From Dactylonectria macrodidyma (lineage: Eukaryota > Ascomycota > Sordariomycetes > Hypocreales > Nectriaceae), in NCBI GenBank assembly GCA_020744425.1, contig JAGMUV010000002.1, positions 1,408,501 to 1,472,500 on the forward strand: a DNA stretch of 64,000 nucleotides, read 5' to 3'. Positions 13,310 to 25,435 of this stretch are shown one piece after another. The notes below the pieces were generated by a model. The model was not told where the DNA came from. It did not search any database and worked only from the letters and a program-made list of their open reading frames with translations. The position numbers and the translations under genes are program-made. Each line of letters starts with the position of its first letter. Position 1 is the stretch's first letter.

Positions 13310-13977
13310 CGTGGGTGAGGCTGCGTGCGTGTCGAGTCTGTGGTGGTTAGCGACAGTGGTGATGGTCGTTTATGGTGGTTTAGAGCGGGAGACGCGACGC
13401 CGATAAGGCAGACGCGTGGGGTGCATTATCGCACGTGTTTTCCCCGACGCTAATCAATCGACTTAAGGCGGGGGAGCAGCAAGTGGCTTGCTAGGATCAC
13501 AGTTGATACACTGCAGCGATTCGTCAAGAGATGAGCTTCAATAGCTCAGTTCGAACCTGATATCAATACGGGCATCTTTGGGACACCTTACTCGTCAATG
13601 TTTCGCCACATATCGGCACTTGTTCTCACCACTGAAGATGCTTACAGTGCCAGGAAATCGGTTTGTTAGAGAAACTTTCGAGGCTCGGCTGATCTGAACT
13701 TGATTCTTCAACTTTCACATACAGATTGCCTGTGTTACCTGGTTGCGAGTTGGCGGTGGCTCATCATGCAAGTCAACCACAGCCACAACAGAGCTTACAA
13801 GCAGAATGTAGGTGTGTCTCAGGCATCAATGCTTCGTTACACCCTTATCCCTGCTACTGATGATGGCCACAATCACGGTCCAAAATCAATCCTCTCCTCT
13901 TCAACCCATCTACTCTCCATCCTTACCAAACTCGCCCGTTGTCAAATTGACGGGACCATTCAACCCCAGCGGAGGAT
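13310..13977. other. Intergenic region before the kinase-ankyrin pseudogene
   Basis: This holds the promoter side of NNF1 and sequence upstream of the broken kinase gene. A + frame at about 13812-14036 ends just inside the kinase frame and may be a remnant of the kinase N-terminus, but no intron or single frame joins them convincingly. The kinase gene may therefore begin in this stretch. Confidence 0.4.
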
Positions 13978-16265
13978 ATGGGATTGCATCATGTATGGTA
14001 CTACGCACTGGAGACTCGGTTTCCCAAGAAGGGTGAAGTCGTTCACGTCTGTGGCGACCACGATGCGCCTCCATTGTTGCAGCAGCGCCTGGAAGGCCGG
14101 AAGCGCGACAAGCGGCCGATTAGCGTCGGGAGGAAGGGCAAGGTTTTCTTACAAACCTGTACCAGCGGCCGTCGACATTATACTCACCGTGTCGTAAAGA
14201 TGATCCGGCTTCAGGACCGCGGCACTAGATGGCGATACCTCGGAGAACTCGAGGCCATTGCCAAATTCTCCCATCCCAAGGTTCGTGCTTACCGAGGCAG
14301 CGACAGGTTCGCTGCGATGTCTGCCTGTGAAGGCCTGGAGGTAGCTCACGCTAACTTGGGCGAGCAGTACTCCAAGTACTTCGTTAAGCTTCTGGGATGG
14401 TACGAGAGAAGCTATTGGCTGTGTTTCGCCATGCAGATTGTCCCTGGCGGGGATTTGCAGACATATCTCATCCAACGCTCGGCCTTGCAAGAAGACGGCT
14501 CCCTCGAGATCACCAGCCAAGTGTTGCAGGGCTTGGCATTTTTGCATACTGAAGGCTTTGCCCACCGTGACATAAAGCCTCAGGTGAATAAACCCAAGAA
14601 GACACAGCTTATTAGTGGACAATGATCTAATCTCCGCTACAAGAATGCCTTGATTCAACAATGCCCAACACCCATTGAACCAGGTTCTTGGTGGGTAAAG
14701 CTTTCGGAGTTCGGTATTGGCAAGAGCCCGGAAGCACTCACTAGTGACGCAAGCACACTGATCAGTGCTTACGACTACATGGCTCCCGAGCTACATGGCC
14801 AAGAGAGCCTCCCGAGCATCGACTACCAAGCGGCAGACATGTGGGCCTTGGGCTTAATGACCTTTTGGACACTGACCAAATCTCGCATGTTCTCTAGTCT
14901 AGGAGCTGTCTACCGATATGAAGCGAGCCCCGATGCACTCTTCCCTCGAGGCTCGCTAGACGATTCACACGTCAGCTCGGACGGGCAGGCTCTTATTCGT
15001 TCTTTGACGAAGCCGAAACCGGATCAACGACTGGGATCCAACGAAGCCATGTCTCATGCTTGGGTTCTTTCCTCGATGCCAAGTGCGCCAATGATCCCTG
15101 CTGAATGCAACGAGTGAGTCCACTTGCGTGCATAATGTTCTATGCCGATAGCTGACTATCTAGGCCATCGGTTTCACCCTCCGGGGTCAGAACCAAGGAC
15201 AAACTGCCTCTTGAGAAACCTAGTTGGATAGACGTCAAAGACAAGTTCGGGGATACACCTCTACAGAGAGCGGCAAAGGACGCACGCATGGCCGCGTTGA
15301 AACAACTTCTCGAACAAGGCGAAAATATAGAGATCTAAGATTCAGAGGGCAAAACACCGCTTTTGATGTCAACATATTGGGGACCGGAGGTACAAGTCAG
15401 GCTACTTCTCTAACATGGCGCAAATATAGAAACCCCATGTCAGTATGGCTACACACCGCTAATGGGGGCAGCATACCGCGGATCTGAGGCTGTAGTCAGG
15501 CTGCTACTAACTGTAGGTGCTGACATACATGTTAAAACAATAGATGGTTTTACAGCGCTACATGAGGCAGAACGGCATGGACATGAAGCCGTGGTTAAGC
15601 TGCTGCTTGAAAAAGGTGCTGATATCCATGCTGAAACCCAATCCGGCGGCACAGCGCTATTTTATGCGGCACAGGAGAGACATGATGCAGTGGTCGGATT
15701 TCTGCTTGAGCAAGGTGCTCTTGTTAAGGATGATCAGGTCTTGTGGGTGCCAGTCATGAATAGACAAGCGATTTCGGTTAAACTACTACTCGAGCACGGT
15801 GCTGACCCTAATCAAACAACCGACTCAGACGGCATGACACTGCTACACAAGGCAGCATTGGCTCATTATACGGATGTGGTTGAGTCACTACTCGATCATG
15901 GCGCTGATCTTGAGGCTGTGTATATACACTCCAGAACGCCGCTGCATATAGCAGCAGAGACGGGGCAGAATGCTATTGTCAAGTTACTGCTTGGGGGGGG
16001 TGCTTCCCCTGTGGCTTTGGATGCCAAACGCAGGACGCTACTAGATGTGGCAATAGAGAAGGGATACAAAGCCGCTGTTAGGGTGCTGCAGGCTAAGCAA
16101 GGTACGAAACACAGGCAGTCCAACACAGAGCGGGTTGCAGATTCTGAACATCGGCGGAAGCTGACCAAACGGCATAGGCACAATTGCATCACGTTCCTAG
16201 CTGTTTCTGCGGCAGAAAAACGTTATTCGCCGGTTTTCCTTTCCTTATCCGCACACGCCGTCTAA
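13978..16265 (+). pseudogene. Broken Ser/Thr protein kinase - ankyrin repeat gene
   Basis: Inferred exons: 13978-14583, 14644-15113 and 15164-16265. The kinase part has a degenerate Gly loop, the beta3 Lys in YTHRVVKMI, the alphaC Glu in ELEAIAKFSH, an intact HRDIKPQN spanning the first intron, YMAPE and ADMWALG. The DFG Asp is replaced by Glu (SEFG), so catalysis is doubtful. Exon 3 then encodes about nine ankyrin units, such as GFTALHEAERHGHEAVVKLL. Two in-frame TAA codons interrupt it, at 15336-15338 and 15411-15413. The ankyrin pattern continues in the same frame between and after them (DSEGKTPLL, HGANIETP, YGYTPLM). Either stop could arise from CAA by one C-to-T change at CpA, as expected from RIP. 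Skipping them by an intron at 15390-15429 breaks the frame. The N-terminus is unresolved. It could still make a truncated kinase ending at 15338. Confidence 0.75.
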
Positions 16266-16909
16266 AGTCAAGCGTCACTGCCGCAGGAGCACAATATCAA
16301 GGCTAAGCTAGGCACCTCGAGCATGCCTCCCAAGTCGGTCGTCGAGCAGACGCAGCATGCCATGTTCCAGAAGGAAGCAGTTTGTATCAACTGTCTGGCG
16401 GTTTGCTAGAATCAGCAGACAGTGGGCTGACAGGGGGCTGACAGGAAGTCTCGAGGCTTGGACGCAGGTTATGATGGGATAGATTGTCAATTTGGAAGAG
16501 ATGAGATAGGCACAATAGGGAGGAGTGTCATCGGCTTGTTGATCTTCGTGATAATTTTTGTGTGTATATCTAAGGAACCAGGCTTGTCAAAGCCATCGTA
16601 TTTGTCTGTATTCAGGCCCCCATCGTCTCGGGGGAGCGTATTCGCTTTCTTTGTTTTGTTCCCCAGCCGTAACCAAGACTCATCAAGACTCCTCGTTGTA
16701 CGCCAAATATCCACATGTCTAAGCATGTTCATATTTAGACATGTGTTCGACTCAAATGTCTCACATCCAAATCCGTCCTGTCCGTCCCTTGCGCGGGCAT
16801 GACGGTATCATCATCCCCCTTCCAGTGCCAAGAAAAGTCTATAGGGTATCGGTATCAAAAGAAAAGAAATACCAAGGAAAAGCGCCTCCCATCATCGATT
16901 CATGCCATT
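16266..16909. other. Intergenic region
   Basis: This stretch lies between the ankyrin pseudogene and the 3' end of the mitochondrial membrane-protein gene. A short direct repeat (GGGCTGACAGG) is seen near 16420-16446. No gene is supported. Confidence 0.5.
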
Positions 16910-18200
16910 TCAATTCGCTGTTAGGATTGCCGCCGCATCAGGCGCCGAGGAGTGGTCCCGCTTACCGCCACCACGGCGTCTCTCCTCGTCTTCCTTCTTC
17001 TTGCGTTCTGCCTCCCTCTGTCGCTCGTGGCTAACATATGTCGCATAGCGTAGTGTACCCAAGGTAAGCACAGCCATGAAGAGGATACCAAGAACGGATC
17101 GCCGAATCAGAATCCACCGAACAGCTTCGATATCCGACTTGGCATCACTAGTCAGCATAATGCTAATTTTGTAGTTGAGTTTTTGGACCTATCAAGGAGT
17201 TAGACTTAGATATACCCAGACGCAAGTATCGTCGTGGCAACCTACGGCGCTCTGAACCCCCTTCTGCTCCTCCCTAACCGCCATTTTGCGATCGTTAAAC
17301 ATGCCCCGGACGTTGTCGTTGAGCGTCAGCGCCTCCTGGTTGAGTGATTGCGTCAATATGTCTACTTCGTGTTGCAGATGTGTCCGCTGCTGCCTGAGTT
17401 GCTCTTCCTGGAGACGTCGGTTATTCTTGATCTCGGTACTCAGCTCGGAGCACGCAGCTGTGAAGAGATATGTCTCCTGAGTATCAATGTCAGCCGCTAC
17501 TCAGGCAGATTCTAGGTAAGAGGATGATTGGTCTCACGTTCTCGACATCACTCTTGCTGACCAGGTTCGATTGCGCAACATTCAAGTTCTGGTCCAGTAT
17601 AGCGCGAATAGCCTTCATAGCCGTCGTTGCCTGCTCCAGAGTGTAGCCTCCCTCTTGAAGCTGCTTTACGAGCGAGTAGGTATTGAAGTGATGGACGTAT
17701 GGCGGTGGCGACATGGTAGGACCCTGCTTCACCATGTCCTCTGGGGGTTCCATGTGAAGGACCGCTTCCAGTGGTCCGCTACTTTTGGCCTCTTCCCTCG
17801 CTAGCTTCGCCCGTTCCTCCTCAGGAGTTTGGTCTGTTTTCGGCTGCTGCGAGGTGTTGCTCGAGGCTTGACTGGCACGTGTAGGGCTGCTCTCGTTGGT
17901 AGCAGAGGTCGTCGACATTGAATTGGAGGACTGTGTCGGATCCTGCATTGGGGCCGTGGCTTGCTGGGAGGCGCTCTGAACTACATCCTCCGAGGGAGCT
18001 GCAACCTCAATTGGGTTGGGCAAGACGGCGGAAGGCCTGGCCTTTGCAGCAGTAATCAATGGTTCCACCGCCTTGCCCCTCCTCCGAGCAAAGGTGCCCC
18101 TATGCCTAGCGAGTCCCGCGGCACGAGATGGACCCGCCGCTCGGGCAGCGCGCAGCACATGGGGATGCAGAAACGTCAGGCGGGCGACGGCAGCCGTCAT
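16910..18200 (-). CDS. Mitochondrial coiled-coil membrane protein (DUF1640, CCDC90/MCUR1/Fmp32-like)
   Basis: Three minus-strand exons: 18200-17538, 17476-17246 and 17188-16910, encoding 390 residues. The N-terminus is rich in Arg, Ala and Ser without acids (ARLTFLHPHVLRAARAA), a likely mitochondrial presequence. A low-complexity Ser/Thr/Gln region follows. The conserved DUF1640 core starts with FNTYSLVKQLQEGGYTLEQA. A long coiled coil (FTAACSELSTEIKNNRRLQE onward) leads to one C-terminal membrane helix, SVLGILFMAVLTLGTLRYA, and a charged tail rich in Glu, Arg and Lys. Family members sit in the inner mitochondrial membrane; human MCUR1 has been tied to the calcium uniporter and yeast Fmp32 to respiratory-complex assembly. 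The open frame extends to 18215, but that codon is TTG; the first ATG is at 18200. Confidence 0.88.
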
Positions 18201-21038
18201 TGCGCTCGAGGGCAAGGGTTTCAGGACGCAGTAAGCGGGGGGTTGGAATGAAGCAAATGGTGCAGGCTATCGGGGCTGGGCTGAGCGAACCATGAGGAAC
18301 GTGGTGTTGATAGACTTCTGGTGGCGGTTGGTGATGATGTCAAAATCAGGTCCGAGATGGAAGCCGGAATGAGGGACAAGCTTCGGGGGGCGGAGCCGGC
18401 AAATGCCGTGCGTCAACTAGCTGTCTGCACGTGGCGTCATCCCTACAGGGGAAAGGGTCAGGGGTTTTACAGTGATGGCAGTGCTAAAGAGGGTTGCCCG
18501 ATTACGATTATTAGGGCCCGACTACCGATGTTAGCCGTCCAGTGAGAGAGTACCAGCAGCCGTTGAACAAGACATTTTCGTAACCAAAGGACAGGTGTGG
18601 AGTTTTCAAGATAGCCACGGCATCATCGATAACATTTGACTAGCAAGAGTAGCCAGCAATTGATTTATTATTCTAGGACCTCGCTTGTGGACCTACACGG
18701 ATCACACTATGGAAGGATTGCTTGACAACACCCATGCACTCACTAATCTTGAGTGAGGCTACGAACCTGCCTTACATAGGGGATGTACTTGGATGAAGCT
18801 TCCTTCTTTAACAACCACGTCTGGCTGCCTGAGGCGTTGCTGTCCTGTCAACACCTTCTTGGAAGCGAACTCCCTAAATTATGCCTTAAAGTCCTCAGAA
18901 TACTCCTTCCTCGAGAAATTGCCGTGTCAAAATGAAGTCATTGTCGCTCGCATCACATGTGCCTTCCCTCCATGCAGCGGCAGGAAGGATACCCATCTCG
19001 ACATAGAAGCTCACCCTGCAAACTTAGCCCAGGCATCGTCACTTGAGCTCAAATAATTCAGTCCATCTCCAACATCGGCGCCTTGCACTTGTTGCCACTG
19101 AGAATGGAGACCGAAGCAGGCGCATGCGTCTCCGTGTATGCCGCTTGATCCCCTCTGTTACTGGCTACCACTCGATTAATGCGACGTAATAGAGCCGACA
19201 ACCCACCTACAGCCTTGCCGCAGCGAAACGGCTTGTCCAAGAGACGACGTCGCCGGAGACGCAACTTTTATTTTCCCGCTCAAGGTACGTGGTGTTTTGT
19301 TCGTTGTCGTCGCCCTCCCCAATCCGTTTCCCAGGCGCTGACATGTGTCTCCCATAGCCAACACGACCGTCAACGCTACTTTCGGTTCAGACGGGAAGAT
19401 AGTCATTATGAGGGATGTCTGAGACGGTACATACACCACGCGCACTACCACGACATCCTTCGCCAATTACACCCGGCCGCAGAAATCTATATTCTAAGTC
19501 GTACCACACACGACTCACACTACTATGGCGTCCACGGCATGCGTAAATACTTGTTTTCCAGGGAAAGTTCTTCATCTATCAAGTACCATACCCAATAATG
19601 CCGACTCGATCGGCGTTCTTGGGATGGGCAGTGTATGAAGTCACGTTGTGTTTATGTTTTAATGGCTTGGAATGCTTATTCATAGAATGGTTGCCTGGCT
19701 CTAGGAATGCCAGTAATACGAGAAGTAATGGGACTCAAGGTGTGATACAATCGTAAAATTTCCTCTCCGTGAAGGCTTACTAGAAGCTGTTATTCTCTGC
19801 CGGCATACGCAAGATTTCTTTTGTCGCATGTTTCAGCTCATGGATGTACCCAGCTTGGGTCGACTCAAACTGAACCAAAAAAGCTCTTGATAAAGTTATC
19901 CATTGCAGAGAAGGAATTATAATAAGAACGATGGTAATAGACTGGAGAAAGAATACTAAAAGAAGAAGAAACGTTCAGTATGATATGCAGATGAAGCCGG
20001 GTGGTTGACGGCCTGCCCCTTGGCTATCTGCTTACCCTACACCTCGCTCCCTCGTCAGCTAAACGAACCATGGAGACTGATAATTATTGGGCTATCTCTA
20101 AGTACTTGGAAAGCATAATCTCCCAGGAGTGTGTCTAACATGGTTAACATGAAATGTGAGGGGAAGCTGAGTAGTAAGCGCTGTTAAATTATATATGACA
20201 CGAGCACCTCACTGCCTATCTGCTTCGAATCGTAGAATTGAACGCCGCCCCGTATGACGACGGGATGCTTTGGAGTACGAATTGCCAACACAAACTCCAA
20301 AGACGTCATACTTCCATAACCGAGACACTCGACACTCATCTTCATGCACAATCTCCCATTCTCGAAAGTTCTATGGACAGTCCCGCTCCCCCCCCTGCTC
20401 TAGATCTCACTGCCAAACCACTAGCAGTGCATTCCATTCCTGTCCCAACCCATTGCAGCCCGAAGACACCCGCTGAATGCGACCTTTTCCCATAATACCA
20501 TGTTTCTGCTTCCATTGGCCGTAGTCTAGTGCCTGAGATCTGTCCCATAACCCCCTCCGATCCCCTGCATTGCCCACTACCCCGCCAACCCCAGTACTGA
20601 CAAGCAAAGCCCCTGAAAACGCAACCGAGCAAAATAACAATACCCAGACCCCCGCTGTGTTTTTTTTGTTTCTCCCCTCCCACTAATAAGACCCGTCCAG
20701 TAATGAGAGAAATTGTCCGCTGTTTCGGAATCCCTCGACCCATCAGCTGCTTGACCAATATCCAGAATCGAGACTTTGTGCGTGTGCAACCGTGTCTCCT
20801 CGAAAGGAGTCGGGCGAGGGGCTGATCTACGTCCCATCGCCCTGCCGTGCTGTATTAGTGAATCATGTAGAATGCCATATATTCCATGTGAAGAATGTGT
20901 AGTGCCCGGGTTCTTTTATGTTGATCCCATTGGACCGCCAACATGCGGGTTTGACCGCGCCCACGACCCCGGGATAACGTCTTAATACAAGTTGTGAAAG
21001 AAAAGTTTCGCCCAGAAGGCGATCGTAGCCACAGAGAT
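18201..21038. other. Intergenic region, A/T-rich in the middle
   Basis: This is about 2.8 kb without a supported gene. The left end is promoter for the mitochondrial protein; the right end is 3' flank of the Pumilio gene. A + frame at 19179-19598 with a possible intron (donor GTACGT near 19285) was considered, but neither spliced nor unspliced product shows a recognisable domain. Sequence from about 19600 to 20200 is richer in A and T than its surroundings. Confidence 0.45.
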
Positions 21039-24029
21039 CTAGACCTCGTTGTCCTGCACTTGGGGCGTGACGGACACGGCGTCTTTGGAGGCCTTGTCAG
21101 CTCCGTCGTCAGCTAGGGTCTCAACAGCGCTGGTGCTCATGCTAGGTGAGCCGTTGCTCTGGGGGCTGTTAGTCTCGTTTGTCAAGAAAGGTGGTGTCGG
21201 GGCAGGCGAATCAATCTGGAGCCCGTTGGGACCTGTTTTGGACACGGTGCCGCCACTGCCGAGTTCGAGCAGCTTTTCGAGAGCCTGGAGCTGTCGCGAA
21301 GCCCCGTTCTTCTTCAGTATGAAGTACTGGGGTTTGATCTCCTCTACCAGGATCTCTCTCTCGGTACCCTCAAGTTGTCCGAGGAGTTTTTCTAGAAAGA
21401 AGGGTCAGCATCTAAGCATACTTTTGGCTAGGACGTACTTACGAAGCACATAGTTTCCATACTGATCTCTCATCATCTGTTGAAGAGGACTCGTACCGTC
21501 GCTCCCAACCGCTGTGAGCTGCTCTCGGATTGCCGACCGCTGCTCTAGCGAACCGTGCTCGATGCACTTTTCAACCACATTCGACGCGAACTTGTGCTTC
21601 GACAGAGTCAAGAGCTGAGACATGACCAGCTGGATGATCTGCGCCCGATCCTCAGGCTTCCCGTTCCGAATGACGTGCTGCGTGACGTAGTTGCCGTATT
21701 GGTCAGTGATGAGGACCTGGATCGAGCTATGAAGCTCCGACATGATCTTAGCCTTATCCTCCTCGGTGCCGTACTCCAGCATTCGTTGAATGACGCGGCA
21801 TCCATAGGCATGCGAAGCAAAGCCAGTCACATGGCCCTTGAAGGCGGCCATGACAAAGTCAAGATGCTGCCGAGGCACAAGCTCGATGATCTTCTGCACA
21901 ACATGGTTGCCGTTTTGGTCTCGGATGACCCTGACAATCTCAGGCTCAAGCTCCTTGGTCAACTCGGCCTGCTGCTCCACCAGGACATGCTCCAAAGCCT
22001 ACCAAAGGTTTAACAAAGTAGCGCACGAGGTTGATAGAATCACACATACCTTCTGAACCACCCGGCAGGCATAGACCTGCACGGACAAGTCCACCACCTT
22101 GCCCTTCATCTTTTCAGCGAGAACCTTTTTCTGAACCTGATTACCGTGTTCAAAGAACTTCTGGATGACATAGTTTCCGAACACGTCCTTCATCAGCTGA
22201 ATCGCATTGGGTTCAATCTCCCGGAACACCTGATCCTTCTCATCGCTGTTGGCAGTCTCCAGCTTCTGCTGGATGAATCGCGATCCATGCTGGTCGCCGC
22301 TGAACTCTACTACGTAGTTGTAGATGTCCTTTAGCTCATATCTCTTGGTTGACTTGTTGCTGAGCCGAAATTCGTCGAGAAGCACACTGCGGACGCCTTT
22401 TCCAGGGTCCTGATCGCGAGCTGGTCGAATGGGCACATTGGCGCCGAGGGCATAGTTAGCGTGCAGGGGAATGCCGTAGCCAGGGAGCATTGGGTGGCGG
22501 AAGCCCTGGGTGTAGGGATCAATGAAGTTGGGAGGATACTGGGAGGCGAAGTTGGCGTAGGAATACTGGTTGGGATAGTAGGGAGGGAATTGCGGAGCGT
22601 ACTGAGTTGGTGTTCGTCGCTCCTGTTCGGAGGACCGTGGGTCGCGGGAGGAGGGACGGCCACTCCAGGGGTCTGGAGTCGGAGCGTAGCTCCGGGGGCT
22701 GTTACCTTGCTCTAGACGATAGCTAGGTCCTGGAGAGATGCGATCAACGGATCCCCGCTTCATGGCATTGAACTGAGTAGTCAGCGGGTCAGAGTTAAGG
22801 TCAAGGCTGCTGCTAAAGCGAGATGTGATAGCCTCGGCCGCCCATGATTGGGAGCCAGGATTCATCTGAAAAGGTTGAGAGGCAGGGTTGAATGTTGAGC
22901 CGCCAGAGGCGCCTGCTGCACCGTCCAATGTCATCCGTCGGGCGAACTGAAGCGACAGGTCATCGTCAACCTGATTGTTGTTGAAGTTGAACGCGCGCTG
23001 GTTCGCGGATTGGTTTTGAAATGAGGCCGAATGGGTCGGCATTGGTCGCTGGGACTGGATGGAGGTGCTACGCCCGTGGTTGTATATCTCGTTGTAGGCT
23101 GGGGAGCCTTGCGATTGTCGCGAGGGAGGGACATTGGAATCACGGGCCGGGTTGTATCCGCCCATAGAATCAATGTATGAGGCCTCCTGAGGACTCCGTT
23201 TCTGAGGGGGGTAGGCTGCATTATGTCCATTCGACTCGTCCTGGAATGTCTTGCCGTTGAAGCCACCCTTCTTCATTCCGATCGCAGCGTGTGTGGGGTC
23301 GAAGAAGCCCGAACCGTTGGTGACGCCGCCATCTCGTGTCCGGTTTGGTGACGTGCTCGTGGATCGTGGAGGATTTTCCGTGTTCCAAGGGCTGGGACCC
23401 CAGACATCGGCTCCGGAGTTGTTGAGCGCGCTCGATCCAGAGGGGTTCTCTTCGGTGTCTGGGCTGCGGGTGAGTACTTGGGGAGGTAAGAAGACCAGGG
23501 CAGGTGAATTGAGCGCACCTTTGGAAGCAATAGAGCGGTCTCTAGCATTGGAGATGGATGATGACCAGATGTTCCTGTTCGGGTAGAGGTTGGAGGCTGG
23601 GAAGGCAGAAGCAATGGGCTGCTGCTGCTGCTGCGGCTGCGAGTTGTCGCTGGAACCAGCGGGCATGGCGAATTTTGGGAATCCCCTCGACCGCGTCTAA
23701 AAAAGTAAAGAAAAATATCAGTACGGCGACAATAATGAGCGATGCGGCGTGCGGCGTTGTCCCGTCACGTAATCTTTTTTTTGTGAGGGTTGGTAGAGTA
23801 AAAAGAGTAGGTATGTTGTGTTCTTTTTGATGTGGACGTGGACTCGACGCCAGGGCGAATCAAGCCTCCGGCCACTTGTGCGCTAGTTTGGCGCATGGTT
23901 GAGACACACGAGCACTCTGACGTCGCATTCCAGGCTCTGGACTCAGGGCACTCGGCAGGGGGATGACGGGCAACCGAGGGGCGAAGCCGGGGACACAACC
24001 AAAAGAAGAAGACTTACCGCAGTGGTCAT
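21039..24029 (-). CDS. PUF3: Pumilio-family RNA-binding protein, Puf3 type
   Basis: Five minus-strand exons except that the first is tiny: 24029-24018 (12 nt), 23696-22050, 21998-21443 and 21391-21039, four in all, giving 855 residues. The long N-terminal half is disordered and rich in Asn, Gln, Ser and Pro. The C-terminal half is a Pumilio homology domain with eight repeats; visible cores include [66 protein letters not shown] and GNYVLQKLL. The last is rebuilt across intron 3. Puf3 proteins bind 3' UTR elements (UGUANAUA type) of nuclear mRNAs for mitochondrial proteins and control their decay and translation. The start MTTA comes from the 12-nt exon, which splices in frame over a 321-nt intron to a segment reading [14 protein letters not shown]. 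Translation could instead begin at the Met at 23666. Confidence 0.93.
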
Positions 24030-24979
24030 GATTGGGGACGAAAAAGGGCGTCTCGTCGGGCACGGAGACGCTGTCACGAAGGTGGACGAGGACAGTTTTC
24101 AGCGGTGTCGGATCCAAGATTTGGGTCTGGCCTGGCTGGGGCTGGTTGGTCTTTTGTCGAGGGCGCTGGCGTTGGAACTTGACGCAAGGGAGGGATGATT
24201 TTAGAGCGGCAGATGGGCTTGCGCCTTGGAGCTGGGCCTAGGCTCGGCAGTGGGACGGATGGGTCTGAGATGGCCACTTGGAGACGAAGGATCGAGACAG
24301 GACGCGCTATTGATGCTGGATGCTGCTGCGATGATGGCCTTTATCCGCTCCGACAAGAATGTAATATCTGTTCTGTTGCCGCGTCGGAATGGGCTCCGGG
24401 TGTGTTGGTTGCAGCTAATGTCCAAGGATAAGGATGATGTGCAACCGGTTTGCGCAGTAGATGACGGACGGTAGTTGTTATCGACCAGAGGATCTTTGAA
24501 TGGATCTAGCACAAACCCGAACAGGTGTCAGCACACTCCGATACCCGGTTGAGCACAAGCAGCCGCTCGCTGGGCAAAAGGGCATTTGTGGAGGCAGGAA
24601 AAAAAAAGACGGGGTAGCTTGATGAGTGGTTGGTAAGGCTGATGTCGAGACGTCCGACGGACCAGGGGGGCCAGACAACTTAAAAACACAAGCGACGGAA
24701 GGTTGACGGCCCGAAGAGACTGTGTCTGGATGCAAGGCAGCACTTACTCGCAGAATTGTCTTCAAGGGATGCGCTGGAGCTGGAGCTGTAGCGGCTGTCG
24801 TAGCGGTAACAGTCACAGGAGTCGAAGCCGGCGGGGTTGATGATGGCTGCACGGTCCAGGGCTCAAGGGGTTGTCGATCAGTATTAGCCGTTTTCTTCTT
24901 CTGGCTCCGAATTCTGGAAGACCCGAGCTGTGAGAGGGCAAACAAAATCGCCAATTGCAAGGAGGGAGAAAAAAAAACA

Positions 24980-25105
24980 GTGTGTGCGTGCGGTATTGTG
25001 TGGTGTGCTGCCTGTAGTGTGTGCGAATATGCGCGTGTGAGTGTATGTGTGTTGGTGTGTGTGAGCGACTGGTGTGGTGTCGCGTGCGTCGGTGTGTATG
25101 GTTGA
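24980..25105. repeat. Imperfect TG-rich simple repeat
   Basis: About 125 bases are dominated by TG and GTGTG units with interruptions (CA-rich on the minus strand). The tract lies about 1 kb upstream of the PUF3 start. Confidence 0.7.
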
Positions 25106-25419
25106 TGTTTAGGAATGTAGCAGGATCCCGGACGACTTGGGGGGTTTTATGCAACGGGAGGATTGGAACCGAGCGATCTGCGGAGGTTTTATATGCGGGA
25201 CTGCGACGGCATGTACACGAGAAGGGGAAAAAGCAAGAAGCCGTATATGGACGACCGAGGTAGGTCGAGCGTACTTATGGTTTGGCAGGTCCGTGGGTGA
25301 TGGGTAAAGTATCGGCGGCCGAGAGTATTTGACGACAGGGTCCCAAACGATCAGATCGGGCTAATTGGAGAAGGTCCCGGAGAAAAATATGCCAAGGTGG
25401 ATCGTTGTTTTGTGCACTA

Positions 25420-25435
25420 GGGGGGGGGGGGGGGG
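25420..25435. repeat. Homopolymer run of 16 G
   Basis: Sixteen G in a row, followed by a purine-rich stretch of GAAGA units. The count may be affected by sequencing error. Confidence 0.8.

Noticed and set aside
15390..15429. Possible 40-nt intron that would remove the second stop of the kinase-ankyrin gene
   Set aside because: It has GTACAA, CTAAC and TAG, but removal shifts the frame and leads to a stop within about 11 codons; the ankyrin pattern also reads through it.
19179..19598. Open frame with a possible intron (GTACGT to CCATAG)
   Set aside because: Spliced and unspliced versions were read in all frames; none gives a recognisable or well-composed protein.
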